Positions 34,254 to 44,384 of a stretch of DNA of 64,000 nucleotides are shown here, in pieces. The notes beneath the pieces are model-generated. The model was not told the origin of the DNA and did no database searches. It was given only the letters and a program-made list of their open reading frames with translations. The stretch comes from Bdellovibrionales bacterium (GTDB taxonomy: Bacteria; Bdellovibrionota; Bdellovibrionia; Bdellovibrionales; UBA1609), in contig JAHDFM010000012.1 of assembly GCA_020628165.1 (NCBI GenBank), forward strand, positions 27,012-91,011, written 5' to 3'. The position numbers and the translations under genes were made by a program. The first letter of the stretch is position 1; every line of letters begins with the position of its first letter.

Positions 34254-35543
34254 TTAATCAACTTCAACAGAGACCTGACCAACACTTTCGCCATCAGTAT
34301 TTTCAGCTTTTTCCACAACTACCTTTTCACCTTCAACAAAGTCTTCTATCGTCTCTTCACCTAGGTTTTCAGCTTTTTCAATAGCACTTAGGATCTTAGC
34401 TTCATTTTCTTCATGAGCCTTTTCAACACCTGCGACAGATGGAGAATCTACCCTTGAAATAACTAATCGTTCATACTCAAAATTGATAATATGTAAAGTA
34501 TCTAAGTATGTTTCCATATCAATGATTTGAAAAATGCCTGATGGCTGCCTCAATAACACGCTGACCATCTGTTGAATCGTTGCGTTCATTGCGCTGTAGT
34601 ATGCACTAGTCAAAGTTTCAAGCTCATCTTTCATGCCCTTATATTCTGCTACTTTCTCACTTTGTTCTGCCTCAAAAGTTTCCAAGTCAGTGTTTGCTTG
34701 CTCTAATTCAGACTTTTTAACTGCAAGTTTACTTTCTATAGCGTCTAACTGACCAGACATTGTGTTATAAAGTTCAATAAGGTCATTCGTCCATATAGAT
34801 ACATCACTTTTTTGATCTTCTTCTGATGTTGTGTTTTGCATGTGAGTAAGAAACTTTAATGAATACTCGTTATCATCTTCACCATCTAAGAGTTTGAAAT
34901 TAAGTAAACTCTCAATAACTTCTTCCATAGAATCAACAGTGGACTTTATTGAGTCAGCATTTTCCTTTAAGCTAACACTTTTTTCATACATCTCCTCTAA
35001 GTTAGACTGATCCATTTTGTCTTGTAATTCTGATGCGTAATCAATGACATCTTTTCCTGAAATAAGATCTGCAGATGCTTCACTTATTTTTGCTCTCATC
35101 CAAAGACATAAGTTATCGAGAGCTTCATTTACATGAGCATAACCCTCATTATCTATAACTGGTATCTCAAATGGCTCATCTGAAGTTGGATCATCAATAA
35201 CCTTTAATGTTCCCATCTTTAGCACGGGCATTACACGCGTTAACGAATCAAGTATCTCTTGGTTACGAGCTAAATTTGGGTACTTTCTGCTGATTTTAGG
35301 CTTAATGTAACCAACGATAAAAGTATTTAAATAGTTATTTTTACAAGCTTCATGTGCATGAAAAATACTAGCGAAGTCTTCTATTGAAGTAATTCCTACT
35401 TCTTTATCCTCTGTTTGTACTGAAGCTTGCTCGCTACTCGACACTTCACTAGTTTCTTCTTCAGCATAAGTGTTACCGGCTAACAAAGTAGTTGCAACAA
35501 TTATTGTTAAAAGCTTTTTTATTAAATTTCCAAAATTGTTCAT
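34254..35543 (-). CDS. Exported acidic coiled-coil protein, third gene of the metzincin operon
   Basis: A 429-residue protein. Signal peptide (~1-27, NTYA|EE) then an acidic low-complexity stretch. Residues ~150-330 are mostly heptad-rich helix (LESKLAVKKSELEQANTDLETFEAEQ around 265-290), and a Val/Glu-rich acidic tail ends VGQVSVEVD. Two Cys (HEACKNN, DNLCLW). No enzyme motif. AGGAG ribosome site 7 nt before ATG; only 10 nt after the giant protease stop. Inferred role: structural partner or chaperone of that protease. Confidence 0.78.
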   Translation of the reverse strand: MNNFGNLIKKLLTIIVATTLLAGNTYAEEETSEVSSSEQASVQTEDKEVGITSIEDFASIFHAHEACKNNYLNTFIVGYIKPKISRKYPNLARNQEILDSLTRVMPVLKMGTLKVIDDPTSDEPFEIPVIDNEGYAHVNEALDNLCLWMRAKISEASADLISGKDVIDYASELQDKMDQSNLEEMYEKSVSLKENADSIKSTVDSMEEVIESLLNFKLLDGEDDNEYSLKFLTHMQNTTSEEDQKSDVSIWTNDLIELYNTMSGQLDAIESKLAVKKSELEQANTDLETFEAEQSEKVAEYKGMKDELETLTSAYYSAMNATIQQMVSVLLRQPSGIFQIIDMETYLDTLHIINFEYERLVISRVDSPSVAGVEKAHEENEAKILSAIEKAENLGEETIEDFVEGEKVVVEKAENTDGESVGQVSVEVD

Positions 35544-35553
35544 CTCAATTCTC

Positions 35554-38500
35554 CTACTTTATTATGGATCTAAGTATATTTGTTAATAGACCTTCGTGTG
35601 CTCGCTGTTCATCAGCTTTTCTTCCAACAAATTGCTCTAAAACTGCTGCATTATCACTTCTTTCTTTTAAAATTAAGTCAACTTGACTTGCTGACACCGC
35701 TTTATCATATGGTGGGATTGCAATATTTTTAGCTAAGAACTCTTCGATGATGATAGTTTCTCTTTTTTCTCTGTTTACAACCTCTTTAGACTTCTCTTCT
35801 TCAGCCTCGTCAGTGCTATCTGTTGAGCTATCTTGATCTATAGTATCTGTTTCTAAAAATTCATTCATAGAGTCAGAAATACTTTTTAGGCCATGATACT
35901 TAGCAAAAGTTAACACTTCAGGAAAAGAAACTGGCTGTAACCCACTTTGTTGCAACAATTGATTTGCTCTGTTCAATGCCTGTATTGGTATTGCTGGCAA
36001 TTGCGGAATAACTTTACGGTAGTAAGCAGCAAGATGCTCACTCGCAGTTTTATTTGTAACTGCTTTCTGTATAGATCCCGTTAATTCAAAGACATCAACA
36101 ACTGATAAACGCACAGGTTGTTTAGAGTTCGGGTTGAAAATTCCTTTTTCAATCAAGAAAGCATCAAGCTCTTCAGATAAGCTTACTAACTCCTCTTGAG
36201 TGAGTTTGTTAAAGCTGTCAGGATTACTATCGAATATCTCTTTAGATCTTTTTTGCTCCTTGTAACCATTGACTACTGCCATTAATCTAGCTGAAACGAA
36301 ATTTGTGGTGTTATCAGCAGTGATCACAGCTTGATCACCAGGTTCGAAAATTTGACTTTTTCCTCTAACTTGTTGCGGAAGCTGTCCAGTTCTATTGGCT
36401 GTTTGTGCAATTGCATAATCTGCATTCGCCAAGAATGGATCTCGTCTCGTTTTAGTTTCGTCAGGGTCTCCAGGAACACTTAATCCATTTACTATAGCTA
36501 AGTATTGAGAGGCAATCATGCCCATCTCATCTCTGAACACCTTATATGAAGGACCACTAACTAAGTCTTTAAAGTCTTTTTGGAAAGAAATTAAGTTCGT
36601 ATTCGCAAGCTTACTTATATCAGACAATGAGGTTGGATCAGGAATTCTAACCCCATCTAACAGTCTCCTGTAAACAACGTTTGTAACAGCTGACCTGATA
36701 TCTGGTTCATCTAACATAGATGGCGTGAACCCTGCACTGACGTTTTTGCGAGACAACGTCATTCTTGCGGTTAACATTCCCATAGCTTGCAGTTTTACAT
36801 CACCAACCCCAACATAATCAACGATACCTGATAATGGGTTCATACCTTGATTCTCTTGAAGTTTATGACTGCCCCCAAAATTATCATAGCCAACTTGACC
36901 AATTAACTTCAAACCTTGCTCTTGTAAGTAGTCATCACTAACTAGTGGGTTGAAACAGCTTTCAACATATTCTCCAGCATAGCCTTCAGCTTGAGAAAGG
37001 GCTGTTTTAATTTTTGATAATTCAATCAATTCACGCTCTTCACCTTCATCATCTGCAGAAACTACGCAATACCTGTTTGGTAGCATTGATAACCGAATTA
37101 AGACTTTTACAAATAAATTCCTAGCTTGAAAATGCTCTTTATATGTTTGTTTTTTAGCAACGATATCTGAATCATTAGCTTCACTTTCATTGACGGTGAT
37201 CATTTCTTTAACAATACCCTCATACTCTTTAATAGAGATTCCTTCTAAGTATTTTTTGGGATTTGCGCCGCCAATATATTCATTAAGTAATTCTCTCCAT
37301 TTATCGTAGTATGTTTTAGCTAAAACAAACACAGGTATACTTGTCATGGAACGAATTTTAATAAGGTCTAATTGTCGTGCCTTAATTGGAGTTGAATGTA
37401 AATTTGTATACTTTTTCAAAGTATATAATAAGTTAGTTAATTCATGTTGAATAACTTCCAAACTATTTCTACCATAATCATACGGTCGACACTCAGGGTC
37501 TATGAACCCGGCAAGATCTGGGTCACTACACGGTTTATATTTTCTTCTAGAAAAATTTTCTTTTCTAGCCCACTGGTCGATACTCATATCAGTAGAAACT
37601 TTTGTTAACTTACCTAGAATATCATTTTCACCAAGTGCCAGATCCTCTTCGACCATATCGGCATACAAAAATGCCATATCTGAAAAGTCTTGCCTGCCAA
37701 CTAAGTGACAAGAGTAGTCCCTGATTTGAGCAATATCCATATAATCCATCACAGATGGACAGACATCAAGCTTATCAAAGGGGCTGAAATCTATAACGTC
37801 TAATAAATGATTGATTTTTTCTGCCGGCATAAAGTTTGCGACATCAATTGAGGCACCATATTTATGATGCGCACCTAATGCGTGTAAAATCTCATGCGTA
37901 GTTGTTCTCAAGTAATCAACCTGGGTCCATTTATCAACACAGTCTTTTAAAATTGCGTTTTCATCTTCTACATTTTCTTCTATGAGCCCGGTTTCTTTAA
38001 TCTTTGTAATATATTTAACAACTTTAGGGCACCTGGCGTTTATGAACTTTTCCATAGCTGGGTTTTGATCTGAACTGCCAAATGCAATTGCCTCTTCTTT
38101 ACTATGATCACATTCAAAAGTATGAACGGCATTAGCATGCTTAAACATATTTTTATCTTCATCTTCAACACGATCTATAAACTTTTCTCTATAGGTGAGA
38201 AGCTGATGACTGTGTTCCGTATGGTAAAACCTTTCTTGACTAAAATCATCGTCGATTGGTCTGTAAGAAAAACGTGGGAATAAATCTGCAAGCTCTTCAT
38301 CACTAAGACTTTCAATATATTTATTTTTGAAAGGCAGAACAATGGAGCTTTGACTTTGACTTGACCATCTTACCACCGGGAATGGCTGTAAATGCTCGCC
38401 CTCTCCATTAATGTACAAACTTTCTTTTACAATGAAATCCAGGGTTTCTTTTAAAGTGTTTGTAGCTGATTTTCCCTTAATTAATCTTGGATTATTACCA

Positions 38501-40257
38501 AATCTGTTCAAAACATCATCATCTAAGTTTTTAATATTTGAAAGGCCGACATTCTGCCATATGTGATCTCTAAATCTGGCATAAGTACCATCCCTTCTTA
38601 GATAGACATTCGCAACTGAACTCAGTAGCTCTCCTGTTTCATAGTCAACATATGCATTAGCTACACCTTTAGCACCAAACTGCCTATTATCATCACCATT
38701 AATAAGGTTTACAATAACCTGAGCTCTTGGGTCTCCGTTATACCTATCTATAGACTCATCAAGATAAACTCTTGGGAAAGCGACATCTTGCCCTGTATCT
38801 TTCTTAATTTTAACTTTCAAATAATCAAACATATACTCTATGAGTTTCATAGACTGTCGACCAATATCTCTATAGTAGTCATCCTGAGGAGTTGCCTTAC
38901 TAAAATTGACAACTATATCTTTTTTCGGATTATATCGAATAGCAAAATAACTTTCCTCCAAGGCCTTTCTTGACCTCATTGTTCTGAGATAATCAGCTGA
39001 CCTTAGTTTTCTTGCAGTCCCTAAGTAAGAATAGTCTGTAATATCATCAATGTAAGCAATTTTTTTATCATATGCTAGATTCTCATCCGTCACTGGTTTT
39101 TTTCTAGCAAAAGCATATCGCGTTGTTATACCCGTCTGACCATCACTTACAATGAAGGCTAAAAAGTCATCTTCAATTTCAAGCTCATGCAAAATATCTC
39201 TTTTATCTTCTCTATTGAAATTATTACTCCTGCTGCCACCAGCCAAATCTGTGATGTTTAAAAAATTAACCTGAACTGATTTTCTTAAATCATGAGAGGC
39301 ATCTTTAAGCTCTTCGATTTTTAGTGATAGGTCTGAGTTACCTTGTAAACGATATGCGATAGGTTTAGCTTGAATATTCATCAAGGTTCTTAAATCTAAC
39401 TCATTTTCCGTCTCAATACTTTCATCTCTAGTTGTGCTGATGATACTTAAGGAATTTTGACCCACTTCAAATTTAACTGATGAACCAAAACGCCCTGAAA
39501 CTCCATCAATGAGACCTATTCCTGAGTTGGCACCTACACGTGCGTTGAGCACTGTATTCGTATAATGCCACTCTCCATCAAAATAGTTTGCTGGGAAAAT
39601 ATTTTTCGCTCTCAATTCGTTATCAAAATTCATAAAACTTAGATGATTAAAAATCACATATTTTGGTTTGCTTTCCCAACTTACAGAAACATAATCAAGA
39701 ATGTTAATCTTATCACCTTCAGCATCTTTCATTCGTATTTTATTAGCGAAAGCACTAACAGCAAAACCACCAAAAGGAACTAGATACTCATCTTTATCAC
39801 CTTGTTTTAAAGCAAATGGTTTTTCTAAATGAGACATTTCTGAAAGTGAAACAACTTTATTGTAAATGACATAATCTTTGTTAACGATAATTTTAATTTT
39901 ATACGTCTTATTTTTATCTCCTAAAAACTCAGCAGCCTGTTTATTTTCAGAAATATTCAAATAAGGACAATCTGTTTTAAAATCAACAACATCAAAGAAT
40001 TTGAAATTGTCACTCTTAACAATTTTCTTTTTGGCCTCATCTTGACCATTACCAAGCTTAATTAAAACTTCATCAGTTGTTTCAACCGTACAAGTTTTAT
40101 TCTGTAGAAAGCTCATAGCTTTTTTCGAACCATCACTATTGTTATTATGAGCGTCTCTTAAGTTTGGCTCTCTGGTACAACCAATTGCCAAAATCAAAGA
40201 CAACCCAACTATGATGCTAGTTATGCTATCGATTGTTTTTCTATTTAGTTTTGTCAT
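35554..40257 (-). CDS. Giant metzincin-like zinc protease lipoprotein
   Basis: 1567 residues from ATG 40257 (GAGGG site; GTG 40263 overlaps that site and is rejected). Lipoprotein signal ending LILAIGC (Cys27). N-terminal ~700 residues are beta-rich; VANAYVDYETGELLSSVANVYL (~570) recalls the propeptide/catalytic junction of large zinc-dependent metalloproteases. Catalytic motif HEILHALGAHH at residues 788-798 gives ligands His788, His792 and His798 with Glu789, and CPSVMDYMD (~Met837) is a plausible Met-turn. The C-terminal ~700 residues are helical and unassigned. Surface or periplasmic peptidase, middle gene of a three-gene operon. Confidence 0.85.
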   Translation of the reverse strand: MTKLNRKTIDSITSIIVGLSLILAIGCTREPNLRDAHNNNSDGSKKAMSFLQNKTCTVETTDEVLIKLGNGQDEAKKKIVKSDNFKFFDVVDFKTDCPYLNISENKQAAEFLGDKNKTYKIKIIVNKDYVIYNKVVSLSEMSHLEKPFALKQGDKDEYLVPFGGFAVSAFANKIRMKDAEGDKINILDYVSVSWESKPKYVIFNHLSFMNFDNELRAKNIFPANYFDGEWHYTNTVLNARVGANSGIGLIDGVSGRFGSSVKFEVGQNSLSIISTTRDESIETENELDLRTLMNIQAKPIAYRLQGNSDLSLKIEELKDASHDLRKSVQVNFLNITDLAGGSRSNNFNREDKRDILHELEIEDDFLAFIVSDGQTGITTRYAFARKKPVTDENLAYDKKIAYIDDITDYSYLGTARKLRSADYLRTMRSRKALEESYFAIRYNPKKDIVVNFSKATPQDDYYRDIGRQSMKLIEYMFDYLKVKIKKDTGQDVAFPRVYLDESIDRYNGDPRAQVIVNLINGDDNRQFGAKGVANAYVDYETGELLSSVANVYLRRDGTYARFRDHIWQNVGLSNIKNLDDDVLNRFGNNPRLIKGKSATNTLKETLDFIVKESLYINGEGEHLQPFPVVRWSSQSQSSIVLPFKNKYIESLSDEELADLFPRFSYRPIDDDFSQERFYHTEHSHQLLTYREKFIDRVEDEDKNMFKHANAVHTFECDHSKEEAIAFGSSDQNPAMEKFINARCPKVVKYITKIKETGLIEENVEDENAILKDCVDKWTQVDYLRTTTHEILHALGAHHKYGASIDVANFMPAEKINHLLDVIDFSPFDKLDVCPSVMDYMDIAQIRDYSCHLVGRQDFSDMAFLYADMVEEDLALGENDILGKLTKVSTDMSIDQWARKENFSRRKYKPCSDPDLAGFIDPECRPYDYGRNSLEVIQHELTNLLYTLKKYTNLHSTPIKARQLDLIKIRSMTSIPVFVLAKTYYDKWRELLNEYIGGANPKKYLEGISIKEYEGIVKEMITVNESEANDSDIVAKKQTYKEHFQARNLFVKVLIRLSMLPNRYCVVSADDEGEERELIELSKIKTALSQAEGYAGEYVESCFNPLVSDDYLQEQGLKLIGQVGYDNFGGSHKLQENQGMNPLSGIVDYVGVGDVKLQAMGMLTARMTLSRKNVSAGFTPSMLDEPDIRSAVTNVVYRRLLDGVRIPDPTSLSDISKLANTNLISFQKDFKDLVSGPSYKVFRDEMGMIASQYLAIVNGLSVPGDPDETKTRRDPFLANADYAIAQTANRTGQLPQQVRGKSQIFEPGDQAVITADNTTNFVSARLMAVVNGYKEQKRSKEIFDSNPDSFNKLTQEELVSLSEELDAFLIEKGIFNPNSKQPVRLSVVDVFELTGSIQKAVTNKTASEHLAAYYRKVIPQLPAIPIQALNRANQLLQQSGLQPVSFPEVLTFAKYHGLKSISDSMNEFLETDTIDQDSSTDSTDEAEEEKSKEVVNREKRETIIIEEFLAKNIAIPPYDKAVSASQVDLILKERSDNAAVLEQFVGRKADEQRAHEGLLTNILRSIIK

Positions 40258-40295
40258 TCTCACCCTCGTTTTCTATTTGTAGAACATTAAAAATT

Positions 40296-41144
40296 TTAAA
40301 AATTGTAAGTTAAACTTGCACCTGCAGTGATTCTATCTTCATCAAACACATTTTGATTCGATTCGTAGGTATCTCTCCAATAATAATAACCAGAAACCAT
40401 CCAGTTGTTTGTGATCACTCCACTAATTGCTGTTGAAACTGTTTGAATTTGATCCCACTTGGAGTCGTAATCTAAAGTGTTTGCCAACGCATAAGCATTG
40501 ACCCAGAAAATTCTATTAGTCAGCTTTGTGTTTAAAGACACTGAAACAGATGCAGCAAGAGGGCTGTAAACTAGTAAGCCACTATTACTTCTTTTGAATC
40601 TAAAATGTGAAAGATTTAATCCTAAACCTGAACTTACAGTGAAACGATCCGTCAGTTTATGTCTATAAGACACAGAGTTTCCCCAAGATAAAAATATTTT
40701 GGAATCACGTGAGTAGTTTGAAGTTGGAAAGCTTAAATCAGAGCTATATGAAAAAGCACCGCTCAAAGTTTTATAAAAACCAGGTCGACTGTAAGACAAC
40801 TCAACATCTGAAAAACCAATACCGAACCTATCAGGATCAGCATCAACTAAATCGACAGGAGCACGATAGCTTCCACTCAAAGCTAAAATTTCTTTATTAG
40901 AAAGTTTATAGCTCAACATCATACTTGTTGAACCATAATATTCTGTATAAAAATTCATACCTTTTGATACAGAGGTACCGATAGAACCATGCCACCTTTG
41001 TTCAGATAGCTTTAAAGATTCTGTATAAGACAGTCCTTCAGCCTGTGATTTGTTGAGGTCTTTTTTTGATTTAGTTTCCTCAGCCATCAAAGGTGAAGAA
41101 ATGAATGATATAAATATAAGTAACGCACAACTTAATTTGATCAT
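40296..41144 (-). CDS. Outer-membrane beta-barrel protein, first gene of the metzincin operon
   Basis: A 282-residue protein with signal peptide (~1-21, LMA|EE), a helical linker, then ~12 amphipathic strands of alternating pattern (WHGSIGTSVSKGMNFYTEYYG, SLRYKH-like SVSYRHKLTDRFTVSSG, NNWMVSGYYYWRDT) and a C-terminal ASLTYNF ending in Phe, the BAM recognition signature. GGAG ribosome site. The 38-nt gap to the protease start implies one transcript. Could be a porin or an export/display partner for the protease; sequence does not decide. Confidence 0.83.
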   Translation of the reverse strand: MIKLSCALLIFISFISSPLMAEETKSKKDLNKSQAEGLSYTESLKLSEQRWHGSIGTSVSKGMNFYTEYYGSTSMMLSYKLSNKEILALSGSYRAPVDLVDADPDRFGIGFSDVELSYSRPGFYKTLSGAFSYSSDLSFPTSNYSRDSKIFLSWGNSVSYRHKLTDRFTVSSGLGLNLSHFRFKRSNSGLLVYSPLAASVSVSLNTKLTNRIFWVNAYALANTLDYDSKWDQIQTVSTAISGVITNNWMVSGYYYWRDTYESNQNVFDEDRITAGASLTYNF

Positions 41145-41664
41145 ACTATTATCTCCACTTCTTTTTTGGATTAACTATTCAATATTAGTGCCAAACTTTA
41201 AGTGTGAGATATTCAATACTTATAATTGCACAGGATAGAGTGTATAAAAAAAATTTATAGAAAGGCTGTCAGATCAAATGAGGCTCACTACAGAGATGAC
41301 ATTAGGCGATATTATAAGTAAATGTAAAATACTCAAATTAGGCCAAATGTAAATATAATAACTTTTATGAAAAGCTTACAAGGAGCTAAAAAAAGTTTTG
41401 GTAGAAATTACTGAAGGACTGCAAAAGTAAACTCTAAGTTATTAATTTTTTTAACTTCATTTCGACCTCTTTAAGCCCTCTTTTTTTGAAATATGTATAA
41501 TTTATTCTAATGATATACATTATAAAAATGCGCTAAAAGCCAGACCTACGTTGAGAAATAGCCTGCAAGCACAGACGTCTGAGCCCTATCATTGCTATCA
41601 TTTTACAAACATTAAATTAATAAAACGCCCACCAAAAACTTAAGATAAACATCAAGGACAACCT
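41145..41664. other. Divergent intergenic region upstream of the metzincin operon
   Basis: 520 nt with no convincing gene: very AT-rich, with runs such as TATAATTTATTCTAATG. It must carry promoters for the operon (-) and for the M28 aminopeptidase (+). I see no sure sigma70 pair and no hairpin terminator. Confidence 0.5.
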
Positions 41665-42837
41665 ATGAAATCTCTTCTTTTAGTCATGGCTACTTTTACA
41701 TTTTTGGCCCAAGCACAAAGCAAAAAACAGATCTTAATCAACACCGATATTTTAGACCATATGAGAATCAATTACGACAGAACCTTTGATGGAATCACAG
41801 CCATTTCTATAGATGAATCCTTAATCGATCAAGTCTCTCATCACGCTCACGAATTTCACCGCTGCGGTGGCTATGAACTAATAGATGATGAAGCGCCAGA
41901 AAGTGCTATCCAACAACTGTTTGTAGAAATACATCATCGAGAGGTCGAAAAATTAATGAGCTTTAACAACCCTGTGCAATTTGAGTTTAACCCATATATT
42001 GCAGAAGCCTTAACTCTCTTAGAAAAAAATAACCTACAAGACACTGTAGATACCTTGAGCCAGTATAGAACTAGAAGCAGTCGCAGTCGAAATCCAAACG
42101 ACCACGTCTTAATGATGTATGATAAAGTCAAAGATATCATTGCAGATTCAAATTTAGATATTTCATCACAACTGATTGAGCACTCAAGAACAAAACAAAA
42201 AACATTACAAGTTCGAATTGAAGGCTCTAGCTTAGCTGATCAAATCATTGTGTTAGGCGGTCACTTAGACTCCACTGCATTTTTCTCAGATGCGCCAGGA
42301 GCTGACGACAATGCCAGTGGCTCGGCCAACTTACTTGAGGTCTTCCGCGTTCTTTCTCAACAAAAACAGCCTCTAAGAAGCATTGAAATTTTCTGGTATG
42401 CCGCTGAAGAAGTTGGGCTTGTTGGCTCTAGTGAAATCGCCAAAGAATATAAAGCCAAAAATATTGACGTTGTTGGAGTTATGCAGCTCGATATGACTGC
42501 TTTTGCTGGTAGCGGTGTCTTCACAATCGGCAATATCACCGACTTCACATCACCATGGTTACAACAGGTTTTAGTGTCTTTAAACAACTTATATGTGAAT
42601 GCTCTTATACATGAAGATGAGTGTGGTTATGGCTGTAGTGACCATGCTGCTTGGTTTCGCCAGGGCTTTGACACTGTTTTTCCAATTGAGTCTAAATTTA
42701 GAGAGGCGAATAAAAGTATTCACTCAGGGCGCGACACCATAGAGAAGCTCAACTTTGAACACTCATTGGTGTTTGCTAAGCTTGCTTTATCTTATGCACT
42801 TGAGCTTGCCAATTCTGAAGCGAGGAACCCAAACTAA
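41665..42837 (+). CDS. Secreted M28 leucyl aminopeptidase-like zinc peptidase
   Basis: A 390-residue exported peptidase: signal peptide (~1-17, LAQA|QS), a ~150-residue N-terminal pro-region, then the M28 catalytic domain. Zinc and catalytic residues are all visible: His200 (LGGHLDS), the bridging Asp in PGADDNASGSA, the Glu pair in WYAAEEVGLVGS, Asp in MQLDMTAF, and His in SIHSGRDT. DECGYGCSDHAAW supplies the family disulfide. Resembles the Vibrio proteolyticus aminopeptidase. Would trim peptides released by the neighbouring endopeptidases. CAAGGA ribosome site. Confidence 0.94.
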   Translation: MKSLLLVMATFTFLAQAQSKKQILINTDILDHMRINYDRTFDGITAISIDESLIDQVSHHAHEFHRCGGYELIDDEAPESAIQQLFVEIHHREVEKLMSFNNPVQFEFNPYIAEALTLLEKNNLQDTVDTLSQYRTRSSRSRNPNDHVLMMYDKVKDIIADSNLDISSQLIEHSRTKQKTLQVRIEGSSLADQIIVLGGHLDSTAFFSDAPGADDNASGSANLLEVFRVLSQQKQPLRSIEIFWYAAEEVGLVGSSEIAKEYKAKNIDVVGVMQLDMTAFAGSGVFTIGNITDFTSPWLQQVLVSLNNLYVNALIHEDECGYGCSDHAAWFRQGFDTVFPIESKFREANKSIHSGRDTIEKLNFEHSLVFAKLALSYALELANSEARNPN

Positions 42838-42845
42838 AACGAATA

Positions 42846-43403
42846 TTAAATCTGAAAGATTTCTTTGAGTTCAGCATCCATTTTTATCTGGCCTGTTCTC
42901 ATATCAAAAATCTTCCTGCGAGTTGGGTTAGTAAAATAAGATAAAATCACTAAGGCTCCAAAGATGTCATCTATTTCGAGTGACTTGATGACAAAACCAA
43001 ATTTTAGCTTAGGAATAAGAACACTGTTGTTACTGGCATTGTGTCTTGAAAAGACTTCTTGAAATCCTAGGTTTTTAGCTTCATGAACATGCTCTTTTAG
43101 AAGCTGAGTGTATATCCCCTTTTTTCTGTAGGGCTCAAGCACCGCTGAATTACACATATAGTACCTAAAGTTATCCACTTGAAAGCCCCAAGACCAACCG
43201 ACGAATTCACTTTGATCATTAAAAGCAGCTAGGTGGATCTTTTTAGTGTCATTTATACGTAAGCTAAACACCTTTTCTAACTCTTGCTCTGACAACACTC
43301 CCCTTACCAAATAGCTAAAATCATCTTTAAAGACATCCTTGCGATGATCTCTGAACAGAGTTTCAAACTCTTTGGATTGAATTTTCTTTACTTGAGCGAT
43401 CAT
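42846..43403 (-). CDS. GNAT-family N-acetyltransferase
   Basis: A 185-residue GNAT protein. Central strand FRYYMCNSAVLEPYRKKGIYTQLLKEHV (~85-112) holds the acetyl-CoA motif A (R-x-x-G-I/L-y), and GFQEVFSRHNASNNSVLIPKLKFGF matches motif B, where the Asn-containing loop precedes the KlGF segment. AGGA site 5 nt before ATG. Substrate unknown. Lies 28 nt downstream of the PLA2-like gene on the same strand, probably co-transcribed. Confidence 0.85.
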   Translation of the reverse strand: MIAQVKKIQSKEFETLFRDHRKDVFKDDFSYLVRGVLSEQELEKVFSLRINDTKKIHLAAFNDQSEFVGWSWGFQVDNFRYYMCNSAVLEPYRKKGIYTQLLKEHVHEAKNLGFQEVFSRHNASNNSVLIPKLKFGFVIKSLEIDDIFGALVILSYFTNPTRRKIFDMRTGQIKMDAELKEIFQI

Positions 43404-43431
43404 TTTTTTCCTAGCTTTAACTGGTTAGACT

Positions 43432-44175
43432 TCAGTTAAGTTCTTTAATTTTATGTACTTTTATCAATGACCGCAATGATTGCTCACCTCTTCTTGGGTC
43501 TTCTCTTCTAGAATTAAGCTCACAAGCACTTCTATTTAATACAATCAACTCAACGAGATAGTCTTTATTGATCTCATTCATACGTATTTTATAATGCTGG
43601 CTCCAGCCTGTATCTTCACTGTTCATTTTTTCTTCTAACACTTCATATTCAAAAGAAAATAAACCTTCCTGTTCTGATAACCTTTGTAAGGCTAAATCGA
43701 GGCAATAATTCTCAGTGACTGTGTCTCTTTTTCCAACCAGTGACTGCCTTTGTATTTCGACAGTTTCTATTGAACTTGGTTGCATGAAGTTAATGTAATC
43801 TTGCTCTTCTATTGTTGTTGGCAGATAGCTGCGTGGCACATACCAACCGTACCCCCACCTCCATGTAAATGGTAAGTATGACCCACCACCTAAGCGTACT
43901 CCAAGGTACACAAGCCCACCCAAGGCTGGCTCTTGATCATTTACACAATCTCTAAGCTGTTTATCTGCATTTTTACGCATCTGTTTAGTGCCACCCTTCC
44001 AATAATGAAGATCGTGCTGAACACAGCAATGTTGCCAAGAGCCTCCTCTATTTGAATCAAAAAAAGCACTGCAGCCGTCACTTGAAAAAGGTCTCAGTAC
44101 ATTTTGATAGATCTCAGCTGAAGGCTCTGCTGACACGCCAAATTGGATTAACATTAAGTAAATTAATATTTTCAT
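43432..44175 (-). CDS. Exported phospholipase A2-like protein
   Basis: About 247 residues from ATG 44175 (the frame opens at 44202; either is possible). Signal peptide (MKILIYLMLIQFGVSA|EP). The PLA2-like segment is DGCSAFFDSNRGGSWQHCCVQHDLHYWKGG, followed by KNADKQLRDC, which carries the CC..HD motif whose His-Asp pair catalyses ester cleavage in PLA2. A WRWGYGWYVPR segment and a C-terminal Cys pair follow. Related bacterial proteins with a DGCS...CC..HD..YW.GGT pattern are common; activity on phospholipid is inferred, not shown. Confidence 0.78.
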   Translation of the reverse strand: MKILIYLMLIQFGVSAEPSAEIYQNVLRPFSSDGCSAFFDSNRGGSWQHCCVQHDLHYWKGGTKQMRKNADKQLRDCVNDQEPALGGLVYLGVRLGGGSYLPFTWRWGYGWYVPRSYLPTTIEEQDYINFMQPSSIETVEIQRQSLVGKRDTVTENYCLDLALQRLSEQEGLFSFEYEVLEEKMNSEDTGWSQHYKIRMNEINKDYLVELIVLNRSACELNSRREDPRRGEQSLRSLIKVHKIKELN

Positions 44176-44384
44176 AACTGTATCGCTTATCCTTTTAGAC
44201 ATTTTAACAAGAGACCTGTCAAATTCGTAGATAATCGATGCGAATTGAAATTTGTATAGTGTTATTGAATATTTTTTTAATACCAGTATTGAGCATAGAA
44301 TATGAACTGAGTCGAACCTAACACAGACTTATAACTAAATACTTATAGTGACTAGCTCACTAACCAAATAGTCATTGAGTAAAA

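Noticed and set aside
34145..34254. Possible phage or plasmid origin around the operon ends
   Set aside because: No integrase, attachment repeat, iteron or composition break apart from the short elements reported.
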